This document shows, in pieces, positions 22,951-34,539 of a stretch of 64,000 bases of DNA (position 1 is its first letter; every line of letters begins with the position of its first letter). Source of the DNA: Ptiloglossa arizonensis. Lineage: Eukaryota; Arthropoda; Insecta; Hymenoptera; Colletidae. The notes under the pieces were generated by a model. That model searched no databases. It saw only the letters and a list, made by a program, of their open reading frames with translations, and had not been told where the DNA came from. Made by a program: the position numbers and the translations under genes. Where the stretch lies: NCBI RefSeq assembly GCF_051014685.1, contig NC_135054.1:6390001-6454000 (forward strand). The letters are read 5' to 3'.

Positions 22951-25080
22951 ATAATCGAAAGAAAAGCTAAAAGCTACGATGATACGTACCGTCAACGTTA
23001 TACGTGTATAAATATTATTGATGTAATAATACAATTAATCGCTCGTCATATTGAAAAACATAACAATCAAATCGGTGTTTTACCCGCTGTGTTAATCTGA
23101 GGTAAGAACAGCCTCTGTTCTGAAATAATTTTACAATTTACTTTCTTATTAATCGACTTATTTATTTTTACAATTTATTGAAAATTAAAAATACGTTACG
23201 CGATTGTCACTTCCCGGTAGCCACCTTCATAGTTTTTCTATGCAAAATCAAAATCAGGCCGTGTAATTATCCATACTAATTATAATTAATTTTTAAAATT
23301 AACCGATGCATATTTGTTAATTTTAATATCTCATTTCTTTCTCTGCTTACGTCATGTGAAAATTTTGGGTGAGAATATCTTTCCAATAGAAATTACATTA
23401 CACTTTGGGGTATTAAATATTCGCTAAAGTTTCAATTTGGACTCTGCAATTAATGTGTTTGTTTTACGGAAACATATTGCATTTAAGCTACAATAAGTTT
23501 AAAATGCGGCTTATTTTTCCATAAATGATTTCCTATCAAGTATTAAATATTAACTGCAATTTTCTTTGGAATTTTATCTTCCCATGCCAATGAAACAACA
23601 ACTTACACGTGTAAACCACAGATTAAATTTTATTTAACACTCTTTCTAGGTATATATTTTATTATTTTGATTTCCCTTCTTATTTTGTGTTTCGTGCTGT
23701 ACCTTTTCCAAATAACTTAGTACGTTAATTCTTTGCATTTTGATTTTATTCCTTTTCTCCTCTACCCTCTGAACTTTCATTGTTTCTTAAATATTAGTCA
23801 TTCATTTTTGACTATTCGTAAAGATATTATCGATAGGACCCTGCACGTACTCGTTACGTTATCGATCTACCACAATCATTTAAAGAAACATCTCTTTAGG
23901 CGAATAATTTCGTTATTAAATTTTATTAAGCGACAATTATTACCGAAAATGACCTTTCGTCTTTTTCGTTTTTATACTTTTATATTTTCATCAGGCATTC
24001 ATTTATCACGCGTGAAAAAGTTCTTTGTTTTCTCTCCGATCATACCTAAGAGAACCGAAAATATCGTCGTCCATTTATATAGAAATAAGTAAAATATACA
24101 CGATAAAGCTACTTATTTGATCATTGCGTATTTTCTGTTCTATCCAGCATCGTTGCCAACACAGTCGAATGTTAAAGAGTGCCGTTATCCGGGCTTTCGA
24201 GTGCCCCTCGATACCGTGCGATTGATCGAACCTCGAACAACCAGAGGAAGTTGTGTGCGATCCCAGAAAATTACTCTGCCGCATTTTTCTATACCGGGTG
24301 AAGCATTTAAAACCTCGCTTCTCTTAGCCATGGAAAAATATGCATCGAACCGATTTCGTCCGGTTTCAAAGGATACAATCCGATGTCGATCATCTTTTTT
24401 TTTTTTTTTCATAGGCGAAGAGGTAGAAAAAATGCGAAAATCAATTCCAATTTTGAAACGAAACAATATATTCGTTAATTTTAACAGATTCGGTAATATG
24501 GACAATGTACTGTACCGTTCGTGTCGAATTACTTTAATTGGACCATGCATCTAGTTTCGAGGCCAACATTTTGAACACTGTAACAGCAGTGTACACGTAA
24601 ATAAATAAATCATTTATTTAGTCCTCTGTAAATACCTCACCCGATATACGGTAGATCGAAAATTGTACTCTAACTGGAAAATAAAGCGAGAGAGATAGCA
24701 ATGGATGTCCTAGTAAAGAGATCCGTGAATTGGATCGTCGATGATTTAATTTAAATTACAATAGTCGATTTGTGCACTATTCCACGATGGTTGCACGCGG
24801 TTTCAGCAAATTACCAGAACGAAACTTGTTGAGCGTGTCATTAGAACGACGGTTTGTGAAGCTGACCAACACATTGTGTGTTTGTGAAGATGGCACCAAT
24901 ACTATACCGCCGCATGGAAATTGAATTACGCTCTGTGTTGAGATTTGTGCTCGAGAGACGATTTATTTTTCATATCGGAGAATGTAAGAACAAACTTTTG
25001 TTAAACAATCTGGTCGTAATTATGAGAAAGTTTAAGGCTTTCGGGATTATGGGGTAGAAGGAAGATATAAGGCTACCTAG
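22951..25080. other. AT-rich DNA, no gene recognised
   Basis: A T run near 24391-24409 lies inside two opposed frames (24117-24554 plus, 24185-24550 minus), both of which therefore encode homopolymer stretches (FFFFFF or KKKKK) and are doubtful. The plus frame at 23733-24092 is phenylalanine-rich, as AT-rich DNA predicts. Confidence 0.4.
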
Positions 25081-25142
25081 TAGACCCTACCTTACGCTAG
25101 AGTGCATACTTGAAAATTTTACCCCCCGAGAGTCGCTATCGA

Positions 25143-25279
25143 GAATAAACGCTCTTTCACACGAGCAAGAGGGAGAGCCTTTGTGCAGCGATTTGCCGTG
25201 ACACTCGTATGGTAGGCTCCCGCGTGTTCGTGTGAAAGAACCTTGCTCTCGGTGCTGTGTCCACTAGAGTGTTTATTCA
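25143..25279. repeat. imperfect palindrome, hairpin-forming
   Basis: Two nested pairs of arms face each other. The outer arms are GAATAAACGCTC (left) and GAGTGTTTATTC (right). The inner arms include CTTTCACACGA (left) and TCGTGTGAAAG (right), an 11 bp perfect match, extended toward the loop by GGGAGAGCC against GGCTCCC. The loop is about 35 bases. The inner arms alone (about 25152-25179 and 25215-25239) would form a hairpin of microRNA-precursor size. A decayed foldback element or part of an LTR could also give this shape. Confidence 0.6.
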
Positions 25280-25739
25280 TTAGAACTCGCGCTGGTCCTG
25301 AGACTCAAAGAGATACGATTTTGAGTGGTTGTTTCTCGCTTTCGGTCCCTCTAACTTACCCTAACTTCGTACAACGGGGAGGGCATCGAGCTCTTATCGT
25401 GTAGTCCAAACCGAGCTCTTAAAAAATAAATACTACGACGTATAAAACTCTCCAGTCGACAGCAGACGTTAGACCTTGGGACATTTGGAACGATCGATCG
25501 TGAGATGTATACAAAATGCATTTGTAATATGTGGAGATCACTCGATCGGTGGATTACAGACACAAAAATAACGAAAAAGTAACTAAAGTAACCGATTCTA
25601 CTAATCTGTTTATATACAGTGCTTCATAACTCAAAACTTTACTTATTATTATTGTATTCTTTGATCAAATAAAAAAATATGTAGATATCTTAAAAATTTG
25701 TTGAAAAATAAATTTGAAGAAGTTTTATTAAACAGTGGT

Positions 25740-26010
25740 GTACTGGCGAATTTCAGTCAAGTTCCCTAACAGTTTTCAAACGACCGATTTTTGTAACATC
25801 CAGATGGAACAAGTCCTATTCCCTGCTCTGCTCGTTCCTCGGATGTAAATTCACTAGATTTTTATTTTTGGAACCACTAAAAAACATTTATTTATACATC
25901 AGCCACGACCAGTGTTAAAATACTTCGCCAACATATACGAGAAGGCTATCGATGAATCTGACAAATGCCTGAAATCCATATTTAAAAAATTGGGAAACTT
26001 TCACATCAAA
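25740..26010 (+). pseudogene. fragment of a DDE transposase (mariner/Tc1-like C-terminus)
   Basis: A broken plus-strand frame reads ARSSDVNSLDFYFWNH, then a stop, then KTFIYTSATTSVKILRQHIREGYR. This fits the end of a DDE catalytic domain in insect transposases of the SPDLTPLDFYLWG type, with the acidic catalytic residue at the LDF aspartate (codon 25857-25859). It is followed by a frame-shifted MPEI-like region near 25970. The part upstream (25740-25840) is too decayed to assign. No ends or target duplications were identified. Confidence 0.55.
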
Positions 26011-27278
26011 TGTTTAACCTCTTTATGTTCATTCCCATTTATAGATTATACGAAATTGCATTTATTGGAAACGTTTTGTCTGTGTATTATTTTCGATAAT
26101 CGATGCTCCACTTTATAATAGATTTATAGAGAACTTTGACACAAGACATACTATACACATGGAAACTGAATGTCAATATTTTGTGTCAATTGATATTCGA
26201 TAATCAAGATTTCCGTATGACAACATCGTATCGATGTGATTAGTGGTTACATGTAGCATTTACAAAAACAGTTACACGCATAATCTGATCGATGAAGAGA
26301 TTTTGTCTCTTATGTAAACGCGAAATGGTGTATTCTAAATTAAGGATAGCAAATTTTAGGAAGTGTCACTTGCCAGTGACAGTTTATGGTGTCATCTGTG
26401 AAGGTTCGACGAAATGTGCATCACACGCTCATCTTTATTTATTGCTGCACCTTTCCCAAAGTAACTTAGCTTTAAGATAGAATGGATGTATTTTACTTTC
26501 AGGTGTTAATCAATGGTGTTTGATTCTTGCGAAAATTTTTCTAAAACTGATTAAAGTCTTCATGAAGTCTTTCGAAAGTGAACTTGTAGAAAAAGTGTTT
26601 TGAGAGTGAAGAGGACGATTCGAGTGTAAAAGCTAAGAAATGCTTCAAAGTGAATATTGTTCTGATAATTAACATGGAAGAAAGGATTAAAACCAGTTTG
26701 TAGAACAGATTAACTATGAGTTAAAATGAATGTACAGCCATCGAACAATATTTTCAACGAATGGCCTCAGCTAACTAGAAAGGGCCTAGAATAAAAACAC
26801 TCAACCTTTTAATAAGTCGTGTATCTTAAATTATAAAAAAATATAAAAAATTTTAGCTTAAATCGTAAGTCTTGACTAAATATTCAAGGACCATCTTTTA
26901 GCACGTAACTAGCTCCTCGTTTTAAACAAGATTGGGTTATCGTGATACAATAAATAGTCTTCACTGTGTGAATTTTGTATTTTTAATATCACTATTGCTT
27001 TATTGGCTAGTTTCTTATCGAGTTATATACAGATACGTAAGAAGAAAATAAATGTCTATTTTTTCTTCTTTGTATTCATCTGAGATCCTTGAACATCCAC
27101 CTGCAACTAAGCTACAATATAATTCGCCGATCAGGTCCAAGTTATGACGGTTACTCGGTGGCAGTATCTTTCAGATCCAATTTATAACATTATTTCATCC
27201 AACACGTGTCAACAATAAAGCAATGTCTGGTTCTTTGGTTCTTCTTTTAATTCAGCGATTTATTAACATGTTCTCTAC
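26011..27278. other. AT-rich DNA, no gene recognised
   Basis: One 62-codon frame (26292-26480) has four cysteines but no recognisable family. Nothing else stands out before the minisatellite. Confidence 0.45.
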
Positions 27279-27918
27279 AAATTTCTGGAAAATGGCACAT
27301 TACAATCATTCGTATCATAAAACATGTCCTTAAATGGTCCTAACAATCAACAAGGATCCTAACAAACTCAAAGAAATTTCTGGAAAATGGCACATTACAA
27401 TCATTCGTATCATAAAACATGTCCTTAAATGGTCCTAACAATCAACAATGGTCCTAACAAACTCAAAGAAATTTCTGGAAAATGGCACATTACAATCATT
27501 CGTATCATAAAACATGTCCTTAAATGGTCCTAACAATCAACAATGGTCCTAACAAACTCAAAGAAATTTCTGGAAAATGGCATATTACAATCATTCGTAT
27601 CATAAAACATGTCCTTAAATGGTCCTAACAATCAACAAGGATCCTAACAAACTCAAAGAAATTTCTGGAAAATGGCACATTACAATCATTCGTATCATAA
27701 AACATGTCCTTAAATGGTCCTAACAATCAACAAGGATCCTAACAAACTCAAAGAAATTTCTGGAAAATGGCACATTACAATCATTCGTATCATAAAACAT
27801 GTCCTTAAATGGTCCTAACAATCAACAAGGATCCTAACAAACTCAAAGAAATTTCTGGAAAATGGCACATTACAATCATTCGTATCATAAAACATGTCCT
27901 TAAATGGTCCTAACAATC
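27279..27918 (+). repeat. 95 bp minisatellite, about 6.7 copies
   Basis: Unit starts (ATTTCTGGAAAATGG) fall at 27281, 27376, 27471, 27566, 27661, 27756 and 27851, a constant spacing of 95 bp. The last copy stops after about 68 bp. Copies are almost identical. The main variant is CAAGGATCC (copies 1, 4, 5 and 6) against CAATGGTCC (copies 2 and 3), with one C-to-T change in copy 4. Within each unit GGTCCTAACAA and GATCCTAACAA form a shorter internal repeat. Such uniformity implies recent expansion or gene conversion. No protein frame is maintained, since 95 is not a multiple of three. Confidence 0.97.
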
Positions 27919-28400
27919 TTCAACACACTCTTCGTTGTATCGTGACGTTCGTTCCACTCTGTACATCTCAACAATTGAACGCGTTCACACATACGGCTAC
28001 AGGTGCACGTAATCAATCGGTATTTGTAAATTGAATATGGAAGTTGAGCTCGTTCGCTGTGCAACGAAGTGTAAACAAAAATGGAAGAAAGAAATAAATC
28101 GATGATCGTTGAGCCTTCAGCCTGTACGGTTAACGATGACGATCGATATTCGCAATTCTGTTGTCCGACTATTAAGCAGATCAATATTTGAAGCGGCGCA
28201 CTGATATTACGAAACGCGATTGAAGTACCTGAGGCATCGAAACGATGCCGATTAACCGTGTCACGTCGACGAAACGTAAAGCGCGATTACTCAACAAAAT
28301 AATAAATGTGTCCCGTTCAATTAGAAGCTGAATATTCAACATCATTAATGCATACAATTAATATCGAAACATGCTGCATTCTAAATCACTTAATTTTGCT
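27919..28400. other. unique DNA between minisatellite and Tc1 relic
   Basis: A minus frame at 27900-28184 begins in unique sequence and runs into the minisatellite at its end. No motif is recognised. Confidence 0.4.
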
Positions 28401-28621
28401 CTGTGACATTTGTTTTTCTATCCACGAACGTTTTAAAGACACACAGTCTGTACCATAAGAACGTGTTGACGATATCTTTGAAACTTAACACTCACCGAAG
28501 TGGAAACTGTGATAATCTAAACAGATACGGTCTTCTTGTATACTTGTTGGCTAAATTTCTTTTAGATTCGTTTCTATTGTTGTCGAGAATAAATCTTTCC
28601 GAGACGAGTGTTGCATACGCA

Positions 28622-29238
28622 AAACGGTTTGAGGCGGTTTGCCTGTTTAATCGCCCAAAAGGGCCAGAAATGAGTTTTGCAAGTGCTGCAAAATACTTGC
28701 ACAAGTCACCAGAATTTGTTAAGAAGTGGTTAAATCGATGCAAGAAAACGAAAAGTGTCGATGATTTTTCAAATCGTAGTTTAAAGGGAACTGTCGACAC
28801 CAGAGAAGATAGATCCTCGGACTTTTTGCTAAAAATCCAACAGTTTCGTTGCGCGAATGTTAAAATTGCATCGAAGGGAGCTCCTTACATCTGTGAAACG
28901 TTGGTTCACTCAAACCGAAAACACATGGATTTTGCAAGAAGATAACGATCCAAAATACAGAAGTCACATCTGCAGGAAGTGGAAAGCGGCAAACTGCATT
29001 ACCGTGTTGGATTAACAATCCGAGTCCCCAGATGCAAATCCAATCGAAAATATGTGGTTCTTAATGAAGCAAAAACTTAAATGGAAACGTATATTAGAAT
29101 TAAGAACCCTAATACACCGGATTAATCAAATATGGAGATCGCTACACGTATCATAAGCAGACAAATTGGTGTCAGGAAGCATGTCAAGGAGATGTCAAAG
29201 TTATTATTGCTAATGGAGGAGATTGGACTCGCTATTAA
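28622..29238 (+). pseudogene. Tc1-type (DD34E) transposase relic, internally deleted
   Basis: Plus-strand remains of a Tc1-family transposase. The N-terminal helix-turn-helix part is in one frame: RFEAVCLFNRPKGP, AAKYLHKSPEFVKKWLNR, then KSVDDF. After a frameshift, KNPTVSLREC is readable near 28835. The sequence then jumps to the late catalytic region: WILQEDNDPK (aspartate codon 28941-28943) and SPDANPIEN (glutamate codon 29046-29048), with 34 residues between, the Tc1 signature. It ends NGGDWTRY with TAA at 29236-29238. The block holding the first catalytic aspartate is deleted, there are in-frame stops (for example in VLD-stop-QS, where W is usual), and a one-base shift near 29175. The element is inactive. 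The first 70 or so codons of the long open frame upstream (from 28403) are not transposase. Confidence 0.93.
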
Positions 29239-29350
29239 AGTAAGAGCGTATTAGTTTTTTATATGTATACTTGGTTTATATAAAGTTTTTACGAAAATAA
29301 TCATATTTACAAAAATATCAGCGACACGCTTTTGTGAGACAGACTGTAGC
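29239..29350 (+). mobile_element. probable 3' flank and terminus of the Tc1 relic
   Basis: After the stop come about 110 bp ending in TTTTGTGAGACAGACTGTA, which has the look of a Tc1 terminus next to a TA. A matching left terminus was not found; only a weak CACAGTCTGTA occurs near 28441. The boundary is therefore tentative. Confidence 0.35.
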
Positions 29351-29527
29351 TTGTCTCTGTTGCATAGGACACCTTTTATATTTAGTGACATTATCCTCGG
29401 AAATAATTCTCCAAGCGTACAGTTAATTCATAATTTGGATACAATAAATAGTGATACACATTTGTAAGTCTCCAAAGGGATTCTGTATAAAAGTACATTT
29501 GTGTATAAAAGTACATATAAATGTACA
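29351..29527. other. unique AT-rich spacer with GTACATATAA words
   Basis: Short repeated words such as GTATAAAAGTACAT appear near 29495-29527 and lead into the tandem duplication. They may be the seed of that duplication. Confidence 0.5.
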
Positions 29528-29771
29528 TATAAAAGTACAAATAATAAAATAATGAAATAGTAGTAAATCGTTAAATCTTCAAATGGCGAAATTTTCTATT
29601 ATTTTCGTGTTATATTTACAAGTATGTACCATGGAAATTGGGAATATATAAAAGTACAAATAATAAAATAATGAAATAATAGTAAATCGTTAAATCTTCA
29701 AATGGCGAAATTTTCTATTATTTTCGTGTTATATTTACAAGTATGTATAATACCATGGAAATTGGGAATAT
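29528..29771 (+). repeat. 119 bp tandem duplication
   Basis: 29528-29646 is repeated head to tail at 29647-29771. The copies differ by one base near the start (AAATAGTAG against AAATAATAG) and by a five-base insertion (TATAA) just before the CCATGG near the end of copy two. It is a recent duplication in non-coding sequence. Confidence 0.95.
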
Positions 29772-32039
29772 GTCAACTGGCTGAAATTACAAATCGTATC
29801 TAGTTAGATGTTTTAGTCGATTTTCGAAGAGCCGTGACTAAGCAAAAATTACTCGATGCTCGTAACCTACATTCTCCTTACATTTGGTGCTACATTCCTT
29901 TTAATCCAGGTGAATATTTCCAGCTCCCTGCAGTACAGATGTAGACACAAATGATTGGATTCATAAAGATTCTGAGTCTCTGTGGATTTGACTGTGACTA
30001 ATGATATCTCGTAACGACTTGTGGCAGACTCGGAGAATAACTCAGGTTGGCTGACTTCTTTCTTTCAAACATCGTATTTTCTTTCCGAAGACTGTGTATG
30101 TGGATAGAACGAAGTTCGTATATTTTTCTATTTTCATTCGATCGAGTAACTTTATCATCTAGCTTGAAATAATCGAGTACAAGTTGAGCGAAAGCAACAG
30201 TGTGGCATATGGTTAATTCCTGATCCTTTTAAGACTTCCGGGCCCATAAATCTACATGTTCTTCGACGAGCGAACGGGCCGATTTTCTAGCAAATAACAA
30301 ATCGTACTTGTAACTGCAAAAGAACTTTTTTTTAAACTAGTTAGCTGAATTACCTAATATTATATGGGTTAGATACATTTGACTATAATTTAAATTATTA
30401 ATGAATGAGAATATATATATATTTTCTTCGGTATAAAGTATATCTCTCTATGTAAGAGTGTACCTTTTTAGCATACGCTAAATACTTGTATCTCTTTAGC
30501 ATATGCTAAACACTTGTATGTACGGCGAGGCACTTAACGCAACTACCGTGAATAACTTCTACGCTTTGTATTCGAGAATGTCTACAAAAATTTCAACGTA
30601 TAAAGCACTTTAGTAACTTTCTTTCTATATTATTCTTTTTAACAAGTTTTCAAGATTACTTCGAACGTTTGCCTAAATCTTTATACCAAAATTTGATAAA
30701 ATAAAATATTCCACATAACAGAAGGATTCTATTTCTCGAGGATTTAATTAAAGAGATATGCACGATAATTTCGTTCGTTTAAGATCACGTTGGATGTAGA
30801 TCCGATATCAACTGCAGTTCGACAATGTTTACAATTAGAAGACAACAACGTTCATCTTACAGTGTTGACCAATATACGTATCAATCCCTAGATTATTACG
30901 ATTCTTTAGACGTATAAAATTATTTGTAAGATTCAATATTTAAAGTATAATGAATTCTTGCGTTACGTTGGTTCGTAGATACACGGTTCTGCCCTCACGT
31001 GTGTGTTTTCGTACATTTTATACATGTATGCGTATTAACAATATTAAATAAAACTTTCTTCAATTCTTCTTTCCGCAAAGAAATACATATGGATCTCTTC
31101 ATCTTTAACCGATTGTCGTAACGAAAGTTACATATCAAATCTAGTCTAGGGAAAAGAAAAATTTAGTTCTAAACAGAAATTGCTAATCACGTTGAATTAT
31201 ACGGTTTAGTCAGCCTTCGAGGGATCTGTAAATAAGCAAAAATCACTGAATTCGGTTCACAGTTTTTTTTATTATTAGCAAAATATTATTTTGAACTCGG
31301 AATTTTCTTTTTCCCTACAATACCAAAATGTATACAATTCAACTACCGTAAGAAGCTCCAGAACGAATTAACCACGTAAATCGTATATAATTATCGAAGT
31401 AGAAAAGAAAATTAACCATTTGCCAAAATTACCATCGCATCAGGCTCTAAAGTCGATAACAACAATACGCTTGGTTTTTGTCGATGCATATCTTTACGAT
31501 CACCGTTTAGTCTTCGGCAAATTAAGACAAAATTTTAAGCGTACACTTATTTATTTTTATAAACAACCATTACTATTGCTTGGTATTTTTCGACATAAAA
31601 TGGAACAAGCGCCATCGCGCCGCTTGATATTAATTTTTAATCGGGAAACAACAAAGACCCGTGACGCTCAAACGGTTGAAATAGAATTCGGTAGCAATGA
31701 AAATACAGACTTGATTTGAAAGAAATTTCAAATCCGCACAATACTTTATCAAAGCGTTTCCTAAAATAATTGAACTGAACGTAATGCGTACGTGTTCGAT
31801 GCTTCACTGATTTCAACAGAGAAGCTCTGACATCAAATCGAAAATGGTTTGCGATCAGAGCTTCCGCTATTCCCATCTAAATACGTGTAGAACGTTCCAA
31901 AAGAAAATACTGTCACATGTTTCCTCGTCGATTCTTGGATACGTGTAAACTTGAAACGTGATGGCGCAGTGGGGTTAGAACGCACTTATAACGTAAAAAT
32001 TTGATTAATCGATTTACTAGGCAAAATAAAATGTATGTA
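29772..32039. other. AT-rich DNA, no gene recognised
   Basis: Near 30470-30510 the octamer TAGCATACGCTAAATACTTG-like phrase occurs twice in a row in slightly different form. Near 30525 a GGCGAGGCACTTAA motif resembles the one at about 9208. Opposed frames at 31420-31719 and 31637-31876 have no recognised motif. Confidence 0.4.
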
Positions 32040-32888
32040 TAATGTTGAATACATGCATTGAACATCCAACACTATAAATTGTAACAATTTCAATGTTTTA
32101 AGTATTATTGGATGAAATTTCTTAGAAACTTGTTATCATGGTAGCTTTGTTGTTGGTGTTTACTATTATATTGTGAACAAATGTAATTTTAAGACGTAAA
32201 CTTTGTTTAAAAGGTAAATTTCTTGACGAGTAAGTTGTCGTTTTACAATTAATGTGCTGCAACTTTTACGGTACATCTTGCACACACTGTAACGTAGTAA
32301 CTATTAAGATAACGTTAATGATATATAGTATAAGTATAGGAGCAACTATCGGATCATCGGATAATTGAGCACATTGCAAGCACATTGCACATTTTTAATG
32401 TTAAGAGGGACATAGAATATCAGAAGCTGTGAGTCCTGCAACTATAGTTCTACCAATATCTTGAACGAAATCTGCCAATAGAATCGACAGCTTTTAATGT
32501 CTCAAAGTAAGAACGTCCCAAATATGCACTAATGAAAAAAACAATGTTGTCGTTTTACAATTAGTGTGCTGCAACTTTTACGGTACATCTTCTCGCTACA
32601 ATCGCATTCATTTTACGCCACGTATGTTGCTCTCGAAGAAGTAATATATTTAACGTAACAATTAAAAATAAATAGAAAACGTAGAGCACTTACTCGTGAA
32701 AAAGTTTACGTTTTAAACAAAGTTAACGTCTTAAAATTACATTTGTTCACAATATAATAGTAAACACGTAAAGCTAGTGTGTTAACAAGTTTCTAAGAAA
32801 TTTCATCCAATAATACTCAAAACATTGAAATTGTTACAATTTATACCGTTAGATGTTCAATGCGTGCATTTAAAATACAATGTTGTAC
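32040..32888. mobile_element. long-TIR (foldback-like) non-autonomous element
   Basis: About 195 bp at 32040-32234 is repeated in inverted orientation at about 32689-32888. Anchors on the left are GCATTGAACATC, ATTGGATGAAATTTC, TTCTTAGAAACTTGTTA and ACAAATGTAATTTTAAGACG; each is matched in reverse complement on the right. The interior (32235-32688) carries a direct repeat: TTGTCGTTTTACAATTA at 32235 and again near 32548, each followed by GTGCTGCAACTTTTACGG. There is no coding sequence. Exact ends and target duplication are unclear because the outermost bases have diverged. The arms would pair into a long stem. Confidence 0.75.
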
Positions 32889-34539
32889 AACAAAGTACAA
32901 ATTCGTTTTTTAAAAAATTTATGTCAAGAGAGAAGCGAGTAGGCAAATAACGCTAACGGTGTCGTTAAATGTACGCCAGTCAATTTATAAAATTGTTTAA
33001 CGCTCGCACAATAACGAGCCATTAATCGAAAGCGGTACACGTCGGCTACAGAAAAACGGAAGTCTCCTCTTTTGCAGCGTCGGACGGTTAATTTCGAAAG
33101 TTTATTAAAAGACTAATTGTTGCTTGTCACCAGTTCCATTAAATTAATTGAATGGAAATGTTCGTAGCAAACGGTGCGCTCTAAACTGCTGCAATTTATT
33201 TCCCACTTGCGCCGTTCGCGTAATTAACTACTCGGCGGAAACTTTTATCGAAGGTAGTTGTTTCTTCGAGAAGTGCACTTGATTCTTAAAAGCGTCTTCG
33301 CGGAACGGGTGTTGACTAAACTCGCTAAAAAAATTTCCCACCTAGCCATAGATCTCCGCTTTGTCGCGTCGATGGTTGGTGTTGTCGTTTTGCTGGCTGT
33401 TGTCGCGTCAAATTTACCAACCGCCATAAGGGGTATCCCTGTCTAGAATTTAAATAAATCGATTCGTTTCTTATTGCTTTCCCTTAAAGTATGTGGGACC
33501 TCGAAAATATGTCGACAGGATTTGTTTGAATTCGTAATATTTACGAAGTTACAGCCGTTTAAAGAGCACAACTGATAGTTGTACATGATAAGTAAAACTT
33601 TAGACATGTTTCTCTCAAAAGCTTATTTCTTGCACAAGAAGTATCTCGGTATCTCGAGTTATAATTCACCGATTAACTTCAAATTTGCACAGAACCTTCA
33701 TCAGAGCTGCTGTTATCGCGTGATGTACGATTTTTAAAAAATATTCATCCTTTTATGTTTTCTTAAAATGTTACAGACTCCGAAAAGAAAAGAACAAAGA
33801 AAACGATATTTAAACTTCAAAGTGTCGCCGTTTCTTTAATTATCAAGATTTTTCATTTCTGACGGTTCGTACCATAGTCATATTCAAAACAAGATACCAT
33901 TTTGTTTGTTCGTTTCACAATCAGATCGAAGAAACGCTCGGAATCTTGCACACCAGCAAGACACTTTTCTTTACAATACTTTTTTCAGCGAAGCACAGTT
34001 CGTGTAATTTTTATTATTCTTAGTTCAAAAAAATAATTTCGTACAGTTTAAATGTTGGCAAATAAGCGTGCCACAAAGCATACACAAAATGGTTTATAGT
34101 TTTTTTTTTTTTAATTCCACAATAGTGCGAAGAAAGGTGAAAAATGTTACATTCTAGAATACACCCTTAAAAGCAATCCGTGTCACGTGCAAGCAACACA
34201 CGAGCACGTTCTGACGTTTAGAACGCTTCTAACCGAACGCCATAGTCGCAAAACGTTTCAGGTTCGTTTGATTCGCGTTAGCAGACCTTCGATGCAGCCG
34301 ATGTTCCAGACCGTTCCACGACGTTGCGCCTCTTTTATTTCGTTTCCCTTCGAGCCTCGCTCAATGACTTCCAACTGCGAACTCCACAAACTGCGCAGAC
34401 GTGTTTTGAAACGTTCGACATTGAATCTCATGCACGACACGGAATCCTGTCTCCCCTATGTCTTGAAAGAACGCGAGCGTCGTTCAAGCAGATGGTGCAA
34501 ACGCGGTTTTAAAACTTCCCCGTGACGTGAGTCAAACAG
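32889..34539. other. mixed region with two GC-richer patches
   Basis: Patches at about 33000-33450 and 34190-34530 carry opposed small frames (33245-33446; 34187-34525) without recognised motifs. The 112-codon frame at 34187-34525 stops just before the transposon at 34540. Between them is AT-rich DNA with a T run near 34101. Confidence 0.35.

Noticed and set aside
24117..24554. Opposed frames of 145 and 121 codons
   Set aside because: Both pass through a long T/A run that gives FFFFFF or KKKKK, and they overlap on opposite strands; no motif.
27279..27918. Minisatellite considered as a CRISPR array
   Set aside because: Eukaryotic sequence; the whole 95 bp unit is repeated with no unique spacers.
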